From Phaeobacter porticola (GTDB taxonomy: Bacteria > Pseudomonadota > Alphaproteobacteria > Rhodobacterales > Rhodobacteraceae): 64,000 nt of DNA. Within the stretch, counting starts at the first letter, position 1. Each line of letters begins with the position of its first letter. Shown piece by piece: positions 39,083-47,562 of the stretch. The DNA lies in NCBI RefSeq assembly GCF_001888185.1, contig NZ_CP016364.1:868001-932000 (forward strand), given 5' to 3'. Position numbers and translations under genes: made by a program. Below the pieces are notes generated by a model. That model searched no databases, was not told the DNA's origin, and was given only the letters and a program-made list of their open reading frames with translations.

Positions 39083-40288
39083 TTATGGCGGAACATTTGC
39101 GTCCGTATCGGACCTACTTGTCGCGAATGGCGGGGTAAGCGGCGGAAGTGTCCGTGGCGCGGGCAGACTGTTCAGGTCCGGCAGGCCCAGCTGCCCCATG
39201 TTTGCCACCAGATCCTTGCGCAGGATATCAATCAGGTGATCGGGGCCTTTCTTGCCTAATGCGGCAAGCGCAAAATGAAACGCGCGGCCCAGCATCACAA
39301 AGTCTGCTCCCAATGCAAGGGCCCGCAAAATATCCAGCCCGCCTTCAATCCCGCTGTCAAAGATCAGTGGCAGGGCCGTGGCTGCGCGTATCTGAGGCAG
39401 CGCCTCGATTGTGGCGGGAGCCGCATCAAATTGCCGCCCGGCGTGGTTGGAAACCCACAAGGCATCAACTCCCAGGGCCTCCAGCGGTGCCGTATCTTCG
39501 GCGCGCATCACCCCCTTGATGATCAGCGGACCCTCCCAATTGTCGCGCAGCCATTTCACATATTCCCAATCTGGCGAAGTGCGCAGCAAGTAGCCGACAT
39601 GAGCGGTAGAGGACAGAGTGGCATTTGCGCCCGTCACATAGGCGTCCAATGTGCGCATATGCGGCATTCCGCGTCGGGCCATGCCCATTGCCCAGGCCGG
39701 TCGCTGCGCGACCTGCGCCAGCAGGCGCGGGGTCAGCCGTGGTGGCTGGGTCAGACCAGAGCGCGTTTGTCGCTCGCGGCGTGAGGCAACCGGCACATCA
39801 ACGGTCAGCACCAACCCTGTGAAGCCTGCTTTTTTGGCGCGATCCAGCAGATCGCGGCGAATATCGGGATCCTTTGGCGGGTAGAGCTGAAACCACGGTG
39901 CCGCCCCCAGATCGTCCGCCAGATCCTCGGGTGATTGGCTGGCCACGGTGGAGAGACAATAGGGAATGTTCTGTGCTGCGGCGCAGCGAGAAAGCAGCCG
40001 TTCCGCATCGGGCCAGATCAGACCGGACATGCCAACCGGCGCAATCCCAAAGGGTAGGGGGCGGCCGGCACCCAGAAAATTGCACTGAAGAGAGGTTTCT
40101 TGCTGGCCATGCAAAATGGAGGGGGAAAACCCTACCTGATCCAATGCAGCACGGTTGCGGGCCATAGTGGCCTCGGTTCCTGTGCCGCTATCCAGATAGT
40201 CCCAGACGAAACGCGGCAGCCGCCGCCGGGCGCGCTGGCGAAGATCACTGAGAGCGGGATAGCGCTGATGCAGGTCCATGACGCGCAT
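39083..40288 (-). CDS. FMN-dependent alpha-hydroxyacid (L-lactate) dehydrogenase
   Basis: A 401-residue FMN TIM-barrel protein of the LldD/glycolate oxidase family. FVWDYLDSGTGTEATM at the start, GIAPVGMSGLIWPDAE, WFQLYPPKDPDI, LIIKGVMRAEDT with the FMN lysine, catalytic His/Arg in WVSNHAGRQFD (commonly SNHGGRQ), and FDSGIEGGLDILRALALGADFVMLGR. It oxidises L-lactate or another 2-hydroxyacid. A start three codons in (40279) is also possible. A heptamer repeat array lies 80-205 bases upstream, in its probable promoter region. Confidence 0.9.
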   Translation of the reverse strand: MRVMDLHQRYPALSDLRQRARRRLPRFVWDYLDSGTGTEATMARNRAALDQVGFSPSILHGQQETSLQCNFLGAGRPLPFGIAPVGMSGLIWPDAERLLSRCAAAQNIPYCLSTVASQSPEDLADDLGAAPWFQLYPPKDPDIRRDLLDRAKKAGFTGLVLTVDVPVASRRERQTRSGLTQPPRLTPRLLAQVAQRPAWAMGMARRGMPHMRTLDAYVTGANATLSSTAHVGYLLRTSPDWEYVKWLRDNWEGPLIIKGVMRAEDTAPLEALGVDALWVSNHAGRQFDAAPATIEALPQIRAATALPLIFDSGIEGGLDILRALALGADFVMLGRAFHFALAALGKKGPDHLIDILRKDLVANMGQLGLPDLNSLPAPRTLPPLTPPFATSRSDTDANVPP

Positions 40289-40367
40289 TTGTTGCTGCCT
40301 TGCAGCAAAAGTCTAGTGCCGAGTGCCGCATTGAAACATTTTTGTAACCATTTGTGCCGGACCTGTT

Positions 40368-40493
40368 CTTGTGTCTTGTGTCTTGTGTCTTGTGTCTTGT
40401 GTCTTGTGTCTTGTGTCTTGTGTCTTGTGTCTTGTGTCTTGTGTCTTGTGTCTTGTGTCTTGTGTCTTGTGTCTTGTGTCTTGTGTCTTGTGT
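40368..40493. repeat. Heptanucleotide array (CTTGTGT)18
   Basis: Eighteen perfect tandem copies of CTTGTGT (ACACAAG on the other strand), 126 bp without interruption. It lies in the 397-base gap between the lactate-dehydrogenase-like gene and the GGDEF gene. Open frames through it (repeating LVSCVLC) are artefacts of the periodicity. Perfect copies suggest recent expansion and copy-number variation. Confidence 0.97.
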
Positions 40494-40625
40494 CTGTTGG
40501 GCTTCAGGGGTGAGCGGTAGAATAATGGGGCGGGAACGCCTCATTGTCGCCGCAGGCAGAGCGTTAGGGTTACCGGCATTGCGGCAACCAATCCGTCGAG
40601 CGTGGCCGTAGACGGCCGATAATGC

Positions 40626-40651
40626 CACCGGCAAATGACACCGGCAAATGA
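40626..40651. repeat. 13-bp tandem duplication
   Basis: CACCGGCAAATGA occurs twice in direct succession, just upstream of the hairpin that follows the GGDEF gene. Confidence 0.9.
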
Positions 40652-40654
40652 CAA

Positions 40655-40677
40655 GGCATCACCAGCTTGGTGACGCC
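40655..40677 (-). terminator. Hairpin after the GGDEF gene
   Basis: GGCATCACCA/TGGTGACGCC, one mismatch, with a 3-base loop, nine bases after the stop codon at 40686. The T content after it is low, so termination strength is uncertain. Confidence 0.4.
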
Positions 40678-40685
40678 TCATATTG

Positions 40686-42479
40686 TCATTCTGCCGCGAT
40701 CGGCGCGTCTGGTCCTGAGCGTTTCTGGCAGTCTTTTTGCACCGACGGATCGCGGGGGTGCTGTTCGGGGCCTGAGGCGACACAGACCTGGTTTCGGCCT
40801 TTGGCCTTTGCCTCATACAATGCTTCATCAGCAGCCCGCAGCAGGTCTTGCGGCATGGTGCCGTGCTGTGGGTAATGCGCCACGCCCAGGGAGATTGAGA
40901 TGCCCGGCAGCGCTTTTTCACCGTAGCGGACCACAATGGCCTCGACGGCCTGACGCAATAGTTCCGCCTTGGTCATGACATCTTGCTGGCTGGCGCCGGG
41001 CAGGATCAGGGTGAATTCCTCGCCGCCCGGACGGCAGGCCACCTCCTCGCCGTCGCAGGCCTGCTCCAGCACCGAGCCGACGGCGCGCAGAACCATATCC
41101 CCGGCATCGTGACCATGGTTGTCATTGAATTTCTTGAAGTGATCCACATCCACCGCGATCAGGCTGAGTGGGATGCCCGATTTCTGGCTGGCATTGATGC
41201 TCTTGCGCAGGGTTTCGGTCATATGGCGACGATTGAACAGGCCGGTCAGCGGATCACGCACGGATTGATCATGCAGCTGATCGCGCATCCGCACATTGGC
41301 GATGGCCATGGAAATCTGTTCTGCGCACATCTGGGCCAGTTTCTTGCTCTGTGTGAATTCCTCAGTGGCGTCACTCAGGGCGCGCAGATGCATCAGGCCA
41401 ACAGTTTCGCCATGGGCAAGGATCGGGAAGCAGTAATAGGCGCGACCATCATGGGGTTCGGCATGCTCACAGACAAAATCAATCTCCGAGGCGCCAAATT
41501 CATAGGTGCGGCCACGGCGCAACCCCCAGCATTCTTCCGGGTGAATGTGATCTTTGTGGGTGCCGCCATTCCAGCTGGCGCAGCCGTCCAATACATCGCG
41601 TGAGTTGGAGTAGACATAAACGCTGCCTTCGGCCGTTGGCAGGATATGGGTCATGAAACGCGCAACCATGTCAAACAGCTCATCCAGCGAGCGGCTGGAT
41701 TGCAGCCATTCGTTCAGCTCCCCCAGCAGCTGGACCTCGCGGGCCAACCGCAGCTGTTCGTCCAGAATTTCACGTTCGGTTTTGCTGCGCTGACGCAGCT
41801 GGTTCATGCGGAAACGGTTCGATTTGAAAATAACATAGACGGCAATTGCCATTGCCAGCAGCGCAACGCCGGTCAGCAGGGCAACCGAAAGCCGGGCCAG
41901 CTGTATGAAGGTGTTTCGCAGGTCGGTGATATCCGTATGGAAATCAATCGCGCCGTCGAAATGACCATTGTGCATAAGCGGTACGTAGATGCGGGCAACC
42001 TCTCGGGTGATCCCCTCGTCGTAGCTGTCGCTAAGCGGGGACTCGTCAATCTCAAACGCGGGAACCGTTCTGCTGCTGTAGTAGATTTCACCGCGGGACA
42101 CCTGGGTCGAAAAGAAGACGTTGGCTTCAAATTCGCCGATTTCATCACTGCGCGATGACCAGAAAATCTCTCCCGCGCTGGTCAGGAGGCGATAGCGATA
42201 GACATCTGTCTCCTCGGTGAACAAGGTCAGCAGCGCGGCATCCTGAGGCTGGATGATCCCCTCCTCAAAGGCTTCTTCGGCGTTGACCATATGTAGGGTC
42301 ACGCGGCGCTGCCACAGTTCGGCCTGCTTGCGGATGTCCGCCTCCAGCATTTTATCGACAACTGGGCCGGGCACCGCCAGCACTGCCCAGACCGATACCA
42401 CAGCGGCAGCAATCAGCATGAGCAGCAGGGACAGGCTGCGGATTTTCTCCGCAATGCTTGAGGTCAATGCTGTGTTCAT
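40686..42479 (-). CDS. Membrane GAF-GGDEF diguanylate cyclase
   Basis: A 597-residue protein: TM1 (about 15-37), a periplasmic sensor of about 150 residues, TM2 (about 190-218), a coiled linker, a GAF-like domain (about 255-405) and a GGDEF domain with the catalytic motif RPGGEEF and VDVDHFKKFNDNHGHDAGD. It should make c-di-GMP. The inhibitory I-site RxxD five residues before the motif reads DGEE, so product inhibition by that site is unlikely. No EAL domain. The C-terminal 35 residues are polar and unassigned. Confidence 0.92.
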   Translation of the reverse strand: MNTALTSSIAEKIRSLSLLLMLIAAAVVSVWAVLAVPGPVVDKMLEADIRKQAELWQRRVTLHMVNAEEAFEEGIIQPQDAALLTLFTEETDVYRYRLLTSAGEIFWSSRSDEIGEFEANVFFSTQVSRGEIYYSSRTVPAFEIDESPLSDSYDEGITREVARIYVPLMHNGHFDGAIDFHTDITDLRNTFIQLARLSVALLTGVALLAMAIAVYVIFKSNRFRMNQLRQRSKTEREILDEQLRLAREVQLLGELNEWLQSSRSLDELFDMVARFMTHILPTAEGSVYVYSNSRDVLDGCASWNGGTHKDHIHPEECWGLRRGRTYEFGASEIDFVCEHAEPHDGRAYYCFPILAHGETVGLMHLRALSDATEEFTQSKKLAQMCAEQISMAIANVRMRDQLHDQSVRDPLTGLFNRRHMTETLRKSINASQKSGIPLSLIAVDVDHFKKFNDNHGHDAGDMVLRAVGSVLEQACDGEEVACRPGGEEFTLILPGASQQDVMTKAELLRQAVEAIVVRYGEKALPGISISLGVAHYPQHGTMPQDLLRAADEALYEAKAKGRNQVCVASGPEQHPRDPSVQKDCQKRSGPDAPIAAE

Positions 42480-42656
42480 AATGTGCTGGTCTGCCTCACT
42501 GGTGCTAGGTCAATCAATAACAACCTTTAGGTGAGTTAACATGCCTGACGGTGTTTTAGAAAACGTTAACACCCCAGCGTCTGGCCGTCGTTAGGGGGGC
42601 CGCGTGCCCACAGACAACGCCGCAAAGCGGACATGAGCTGCCATGATATTAGGGCG

Positions 42657-42671
42657 GAACAGACTGTGAAC
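42657..42671 (+). promoter_or_regulatory. LexA (SOS) box of uvrD
   Basis: GAAC, seven bases, GAAC is the alphaproteobacterial SOS box (reverse complement of GTTC-N7-GTTC). It ends 42 bases before the uvrD ATG at 42714 and argues against the longer reading frame starting at 42633. Confidence 0.7.
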
Positions 42672-42713
42672 GCCCTCTTTCCGCCGGGATTGAAACGCGC
42701 TAATGTCCCGCTC

Positions 42714-45071
42714 ATGAGCAGTTTTGACGATATCGACCCCTACGAGGGGATTTCGCTGTCCGCGCGCGCCATGGCAGCGCGGCCGATGCCGTATCTCGAC
42801 GGGTTGAACCCGGCGCAGCGTGCCGCCGTTGAATGTCTGGAGGGGCCCGTCTTGATGCTGGCCGGGGCCGGCACCGGCAAGACCAAGGCGCTGACTGCGC
42901 GGATCGTCCATCTGCTGACCACCGGGACTGCCAAACCAAACGAGATCCTCGCCGTGACCTTTACCAACAAGGCTGCGCGCGAGATGAAAGAGCGGGTTGC
43001 AGGCATGTTGGGGCAGGCGGTTGAGGGGATGCCCTGGCTTGGCACCTTCCACTCGATCTGCGTGAAACTGCTGCGCCGCCATGCCGAACTGGTCGGGCTG
43101 AAATCAAACTTCACCATTCTGGATACCGATGATCAGATCCGCCTGCTGAAACAGCTGATCAAGGCGGAAGGCATAGATGACAAACGCTGGCCCGCGCGCA
43201 TGCTGGCGGGCGTCATTGACGATTGGAAAAACCGCGCGCTGACGCCCTCCAAGGTGCCGGTCTCAGACGCCAGCGCCTACAATCACCGCGGCGTGGATTT
43301 CTATGCCCAGTATCAGGCGCGGCTGAAGGATCTGAACGCTGTCGATTTTGGCGATCTCCTGCTGCATATGGTCACTATTTTCCAGGACAACCCGGATGTG
43401 CTGGAGCAATACCAACGCTGGTTCCGGTTCATCATGGTGGACGAATACCAGGATACCAATGTGGCGCAGTATCTCTGGCTGCGGTTGCTGGCGGGCGCGC
43501 ATAAAAACATCTGCTGCGTCGGTGATGATGACCAGTCGATCTATGGCTGGCGCGGTGCAGAGGTGGGCAATATCCTGCGCTTTGAAAAGGATTTTCCCGG
43601 CGCCAATGTGGTGCGGCTGGAACAAAACTACCGCTCGACCGAACATATTCTCAGCGCCGCCTCTGGCGTGATCCGTGGCAATTCCGGCCGTCTGGGCAAA
43701 GAGCTCTGGACCGAGGCGCGCGGTGGCGAGAAGGTCCGCCTGATCGGTCATTGGGACGGCGAGGAGGAGGCTCGCTGGATCGGCGAAGAGATTGAGGCGA
43801 TGCAGCGCGGCACCCGTGGTCTGGCACCGGTGGATCTCAACAATATGGCGATCCTTGTGCGCGCCTCGCACCAGATGCGCGCCTTTGAGGACCGGTTCCT
43901 GACCATTGGTTTGCCATACAGGGTGATCGGCGGCCCGCGCTTTTATGAACGGCTCGAAATTCGCGACGCGATGGCCTATTTCCGCCAGGTGATCAGCCCT
44001 GATGATGATCTCGCGTTTGAGCGGATCGTGAACACCCCCAAACGTGGTCTTGGCGATAAGGCGCAGCAGACCATCCAGACCATGGCGCGCAGCAATGGCG
44101 TCTCATTGGTTGAAGGCGCGCGGCTTGCGGTGGAGAGTGGCCAGATCAAGGGGAAGGGTGGCAAAGCCCTGCACCAGCTGGTTACCGATTTGGCACGGTG
44201 GGGACGGCTCGCCGGAGATGCAGACACCACCCATATGGAGCTGGCTGAGATCATTCTGGATGAAAGCGGCTATACCACCATGTGGCAGACCGACAAAAAT
44301 CCGGATTCGCCGGGCCGTCTGGAAAACCTCAAGGAATTGGTCAAGGCACTGGAGGCGTTTGAAAACCTGCAAGGCTTCCTCGAACATGTCAGCCTGATCA
44401 TGGACAATGACAAACAGGACGCCGCCCAAAAGGTGTCGATCATGACGCTGCATGCCGCCAAGGGGCTGGAATTTCCTGCCGTCTTCCTGCCGGGGTGGGA
44501 GGATGGCCTGTTCCCCTCGCAGCGCTCCATGGACGAAAGCGGCCTGAAGGGCCTCGAAGAGGAACGCCGTCTGGCCTATGTCGGCATCACCAGGGCGGAG
44601 GAAATCTGCACCATTTCCTTTGCCGGTAACCGCCGGGTCTTTGGGCAGTGGCAATCACAGCTGCCGTCACGGTTCATTGATGAACTACCAGAGCAACATG
44701 TGGAGGTGCTGACGCCACCGGGTCTTTATGGTGGCGGCTATGGCGCTGCGGCCAGCAGTGCAGGGCCAGTGCGGTCCACAATCGAAGAGCGGATGGCCTC
44801 TGCGGATGGATATAACTCCCCCGGTTGGAAGCGGATGCAGGCGCGCGCTGGCGAGCGCGGGCTGTCACAGCCCAGGGAAAGCAAGTCGAGCGTCATCGAC
44901 CTGACCGCCACATCCGCCTTCACTGTTGGTGAGCGGGTGTTCCACCAGAAATTCGGCTACGGCGCAATCATCGGCATTGAGGGTGACAAGCTGGAAGTCG
45001 ATTTTGAGAAGGCCGGCGCGAAGAAAGTCGTGGCGCGGTTTGTTACCGCCGAGGACGGCGTTCCCTTCTAG
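42714..45071 (+). CDS. uvrD: UvrD/PcrA-type DNA helicase
   Basis: A 785-residue superfamily 1 helicase acting in nucleotide-excision and mismatch repair. NPAQRAAVE (Q motif), Walker A LAGAGTGKTKALT, FTNKAAREMKERV (Ia), VDEYQDTNVAQY (II), VGDDDQSIYGWRGAE (III), LEQNYRSTEHIL (IV), MTLHAAKGLEFPAVF (V), VGITRAEE (VI). The C-terminal GERVFHQKFGYGAIIGIEG is the Tudor-like RNA-polymerase-binding module. Start chosen at MSSFDDIDPYEG, after the LexA box. Confidence 0.95.
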   Translation: MSSFDDIDPYEGISLSARAMAARPMPYLDGLNPAQRAAVECLEGPVLMLAGAGTGKTKALTARIVHLLTTGTAKPNEILAVTFTNKAAREMKERVAGMLGQAVEGMPWLGTFHSICVKLLRRHAELVGLKSNFTILDTDDQIRLLKQLIKAEGIDDKRWPARMLAGVIDDWKNRALTPSKVPVSDASAYNHRGVDFYAQYQARLKDLNAVDFGDLLLHMVTIFQDNPDVLEQYQRWFRFIMVDEYQDTNVAQYLWLRLLAGAHKNICCVGDDDQSIYGWRGAEVGNILRFEKDFPGANVVRLEQNYRSTEHILSAASGVIRGNSGRLGKELWTEARGGEKVRLIGHWDGEEEARWIGEEIEAMQRGTRGLAPVDLNNMAILVRASHQMRAFEDRFLTIGLPYRVIGGPRFYERLEIRDAMAYFRQVISPDDDLAFERIVNTPKRGLGDKAQQTIQTMARSNGVSLVEGARLAVESGQIKGKGGKALHQLVTDLARWGRLAGDADTTHMELAEIILDESGYTTMWQTDKNPDSPGRLENLKELVKALEAFENLQGFLEHVSLIMDNDKQDAAQKVSIMTLHAAKGLEFPAVFLPGWEDGLFPSQRSMDESGLKGLEEERRLAYVGITRAEEICTISFAGNRRVFGQWQSQLPSRFIDELPEQHVEVLTPPGLYGGGYGAAASSAGPVRSTIEERMASADGYNSPGWKRMQARAGERGLSQPRESKSSVIDLTATSAFTVGERVFHQKFGYGAIIGIEGDKLEVDFEKAGAKKVVARFVTAEDGVPF

Positions 45072-45175
45072 GATCAAACCCCGGACCGGGCAGAGGCTGG
45101 CGGACACTCTGGTATGGTCCGCCCGTCAGCTGTAGGTCGATATGATAGACTGAGATCGGATCAAATGGATCAAAT

Positions 45176-45205
45176 AAGGCGTCGACGCATCTGTCGGCGC
45201 CTTTT
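45176..45205 (+). terminator. Terminator of uvrD
   Basis: An 11-bp stem AAGGCGTCGAC/GTCGGCGCCTT (one G-U), 6-base loop and a short T run, about 105 bases after the uvrD stop. Confidence 0.8.
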
Positions 45206-45242
45206 GCAGTCAACGATATGCCCATGACGTAATGCGCCCCAG

Positions 45243-45270
45243 TTATAGGGGTCAGCTTATAGGGGTCAGC
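45243..45270. repeat. 14-bp tandem duplication
   Basis: TTATAGGGGTCAGC is present twice in immediate succession between the uvrD terminator and the sRNA cluster. Confidence 0.9.
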
Positions 45271-45296
45271 TGCCTAAGGGTTGAAAATCTGGACAT

Positions 45297-45337
45297 AAAA
45301 AAACGGCGGTGCCAGGGAGGAGGAGGGCACCGCCGTT
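45297..45337 (-). ncRNA. CcsR-like sRNA hairpin 4, also the terminator
   Basis: On the minus strand a perfect 12-bp stem AACGGCGGTGCC/GGCACCGCCGTT presents the loop CTCCTCCTCCCT and is followed by seven T residues. Last of four hairpins downstream of the DUF1127 gene; it doubles as the rho-independent terminator of the cluster. The loop carries the CCUCCUCCC anti-Shine-Dalgarno motif of Rhodobacter CcsR RNAs. Confidence 0.8.
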
Positions 45338-45344
45338 CTGTACA

Positions 45345-45378
45345 ACACCCTGCCATAAGGGAGGAGAAGACAAGGTGT
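45345..45378 (-). ncRNA. CcsR-like sRNA hairpin 3
   Basis: Minus-strand stem ACACCTTGTC/GGCAGGGTGT (10 pairs including G-U) with loop TTCTCCTCCCTTAT. The weakest stem of the four but the same C-rich loop. Confidence 0.7.
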
Positions 45379-45410
45379 ATCAGGGTCCGACTATGACGCC
45401 GGTATAGGGT

Positions 45411-45444
45411 GCGGTGACATCAGGGAGGAGGAAGATGTCACCGC
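45411..45444 (-). ncRNA. CcsR-like sRNA hairpin 2
   Basis: A perfect 11-bp stem GCGGTGACATC/GATGTCACCGC with loop TTCCTCCTCCCT on the minus strand. Confidence 0.78.
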
Positions 45445-45449
45445 GATAG

Positions 45450-45479
45450 CAGGCTCTCTAGGGAGGAGACGAGAGCCTG
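45450..45479 (-). ncRNA. CcsR-like sRNA hairpin 1
   Basis: A perfect 9-bp stem CAGGCTCTC/GAGAGCCTG with loop GTCTCCTCCCTA on the minus strand, beginning 7 bases after the DUF1127 stop codon; probably processed from the mRNA. Confidence 0.78.
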
Positions 45480-45486
45480 ATCTCAG

Positions 45487-45705
45487 TTATTTGGTGCCGT
45501 ATGCAGCCTCGTAGGCGACGCTGCGCAGCATGGAGCGGCTCAGGCCAAGGTCTGCCAGTTCGCGACCAGAGAGCGTCGACAGCTCGTCCATGGTCTGGCG
45601 ATACAGGCGGTACCGGGCAATCTTGCCTTTCAGTTCATCGAATACGGCGCGCGGGCTGAAGGCCAGAGCGCCTTTACGGGTTGTGATGTTGTCAACAGCG
45701 GCCAT
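45487..45705 (-). CDS. DUF1127 small basic protein (CcaF-like)
   Basis: A 72-residue protein ending with the DUF1127 pattern ELSTLSGRELADLGLSRSML and a basic N-terminal half (KGKIARYRLYRQ). In Rhodobacter sphaeroides the DUF1127 protein CcaF is encoded directly upstream of, and cotranscribed with, the sRNAs CcsR1-4, and affects their maturation by binding RNA. The same order occurs here: this gene then four CUCCUCCC-loop hairpins. AAGGA lies 9 bases before the ATG. I could not identify a heat-shock sigma promoter upstream. Confidence 0.9.
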   Translation of the reverse strand: MAAVDNITTRKGALAFSPRAVFDELKGKIARYRLYRQTMDELSTLSGRELADLGLSRSMLRSVAYEAAYGTK

Positions 45706-45802
45706 CGAATTCGTCCTTAGCGTCTTAGAATGTTTGGCCGTTCCCGGCCTGTGTTGTAACTATAAATAAGATAATGCTGCATGCGCACAATCCCTGAAAG
45801 AG

Positions 45803-45826
45803 GCATTTCTGCTATGCAGCAAATGC
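45803..45826. other. Hairpin between DUF1127 and mrp
   Basis: GCATTTCTGC and GCAGCAAATGC form a 10-bp stem with one bulged base and a 3-base loop, in the 296-base divergent region. It may be an operator or leader structure; nothing else is evident there. Confidence 0.35.
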
Positions 45827-46001
45827 ATGGGTTTCCTAAGGTAAATAGGCTGGACACTGCTGAGATATGCATCATGCAGACTGGTAGCGCCCAAAGAGCA
45901 AGCAGCGTGTGGATGGCGGCGAATATTATATGCCTTGGGATGTGGGCTTGGGCTTCGTTGCGACAGGTCTTATATGGCGGGAACCCAACAGGAGACTGGC
46001 C

Positions 46002-47072
46002 ATGGCCCCCACATATGACGAGATTCGCGACGCACTCGCCCGGCTGCAACTTCCCGACGGCGGCACGCTGGTCTCGCGCGATATGTTGCGCGCCCTTATG
46101 GTGGACGGCAGCCGCGTCAGCTTTGTGATCGAAGCGCCCAATCCGCAGATCGCGGCCCAGATGGAACCGTTGCGCCGCGCGGCTGAGGCAACTGTTCTGG
46201 CCCTGCCGGGTGTAGAGAGTGTCTCGGCAGCGTTGACCGCACATGCCGATGCGGTCGCCAAACCTGCGCCGACCCTGAAACTGGGCGGTCACCCAAAACC
46301 ACAACAAGGCCCGATGAAGCCCAGCGGCGTCAAACGCATCCTGGCAATTGGCTCGGGCAAGGGTGGGGTCGGCAAATCCACCGTCAGCGCCAATCTCGCC
46401 GTGGCCCTGACGCGTCAGGGCCGCAAGGTGGGCCTGCTGGACGCTGACATATATGGACCCAGCCAGCCACGCATGATGGGGGCCAGTGGCCGCCCCGCCA
46501 GCCCGGATGGCAAAATCATCGAACCGCTGCACGCCCATGGCGTCACCTTGATGTCGATCGGTTTCATGGTGGATGAGGCGAAGGCTGTGGTTTGGCGCGG
46601 GCCGATGCTGATGGGCGCGTTGCAGCAGATGCTGGGCCAGGTGAACTGGGGGGAGCTGGACGTGCTGATCGTCGATCTGCCGCCCGGCACCGGCGATGTG
46701 CAGCTGACCCTCTGCACCAAGGCGGAGCTTTCGGGGGCCATCGTTGTATCGACACCGCAGGATGTGGCGCTGTTGGATGCGCGCAAGGCGCTCGACATGT
46801 TCAACACGCTCAAGACCCCCGTATTGGGCTTGATTGAGAATATGTCGTTTTTCACCTGCCCGGATTGCGGCGGAGAGCATCATATATTTGGTCATGGCGG
46901 TGTCGCCGCCGAGGCCGAGCGCCTTGGCGTGCCACTTCTTGGCGCGCTGCCGATTGATCTGGACACCCGATTGGCGGGCGACAGCGGCACGCCTATCGCG
47001 GCGGGTGACAGTGCCATGGCGCAGGCCTACGCCCAGATGGCCGAAGGGCTGATACGCGGCGGTATGGCCTAA
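46002..47072 (+). CDS. mrp: Mrp/ApbC-type Fe-S cluster carrier ATPase
   Basis: A 356-residue protein. N-terminal MIP18/DUF59-like domain (about 1-90), then a deviant Walker A P-loop [49 protein letters not shown] and the cluster-binding CPDCG near residue 285. It assembles or transfers 4Fe-4S clusters in the cytosol. AGGAG lies 7 bases before the ATG at 46002; the frame is open for 31 codons upstream without support. Confidence 0.94.
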   Translation: MAPTYDEIRDALARLQLPDGGTLVSRDMLRALMVDGSRVSFVIEAPNPQIAAQMEPLRRAAEATVLALPGVESVSAALTAHADAVAKPAPTLKLGGHPKPQQGPMKPSGVKRILAIGSGKGGVGKSTVSANLAVALTRQGRKVGLLDADIYGPSQPRMMGASGRPASPDGKIIEPLHAHGVTLMSIGFMVDEAKAVVWRGPMLMGALQQMLGQVNWGELDVLIVDLPPGTGDVQLTLCTKAELSGAIVVSTPQDVALLDARKALDMFNTLKTPVLGLIENMSFFTCPDCGGEHHIFGHGGVAAEAERLGVPLLGALPIDLDTRLAGDSGTPIAAGDSAMAQAYAQMAEGLIRGGMA

Positions 47073-47157
47073 GCGGACGAAAACTGCGGGTGCAGGCGTC
47101 TCTGGCGGCGAACTGCACCCACTGCTCATGACCTCTTTGGTGCGTGTGTTGCGTTAT

Positions 47158-47226
47158 TGGGATTTCATGGGCGGCGCGGATATGAGCCGCACTGGGATTT
47201 CATGGGCGATCTGGGAAATCATGGCC
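47158..47226 (+). promoter_or_regulatory. MraZ-box-like direct repeats, upstream array
   Basis: TGGGA-TTTCA-TGGGC occurs at 47158-47172 and 47193-47207, and TGGGA-AATCA-TGGCC at 47212-47226; a further TGGGA-AATCA-TGGAA lies at 47379-47393. TGGGN repeats separated by 5 bases are the E. coli MraZ box. They lie 440-670 bases upstream of mraZ, further than usual. Confidence 0.5.
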
Positions 47227-47537
47227 GATTGACGTGATTTCTCCGAATCACTGGGCCGTTTCTGGCTGATCTCGGGATGAAATCGGCGAAATCACCACAT
47301 CTTCGATGGCTAAAGCGCGAACCGCAGGTGGAACGATGCGCGAACATTGCGATTCCTTGATCTCAAGCATGATCTCTCTGGGAAATCATGGAACTTTTTT
47401 CGACACCTCACTCTTAGCTATATGTGGTGTCTTTTGCGATGATTTAACCCACAAATAGGTTTTGTCTTTGATTTCATCACAAGAATCGGCGCTTCGTTAC
47501 CTAGATGCGGCGGTAGGGTCTACAGAAAACAGTTGTC

Positions 47538-47562
47538 GCCCATGTATTCCCATAGTATCCCT
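47538..47562 (-). promoter_or_regulatory. MraZ-box-like direct repeats, three copies at 10-bp period
   Basis: On the minus strand AGGGA-N5-TGGGA-N5-TGGGC, an exact 10-base period, about 270 bases upstream of mraZ. This is the three-repeat form expected of an MraZ operator; orientation is opposite to the E. coli case. Confidence 0.5.

Noticed and set aside
40100-40634. Open frames through the heptamer array (repeating LVSCVLC or QDTRHKT peptides)
   Set aside because: They arise from the 7-base periodicity, have no ribosome sites and run into unrelated flanks.
45717-47129. 470-codon minus-strand frame opposite mrp
   Set aside because: Antisense shadow of the Mrp ATPase gene; no recognisable domain.
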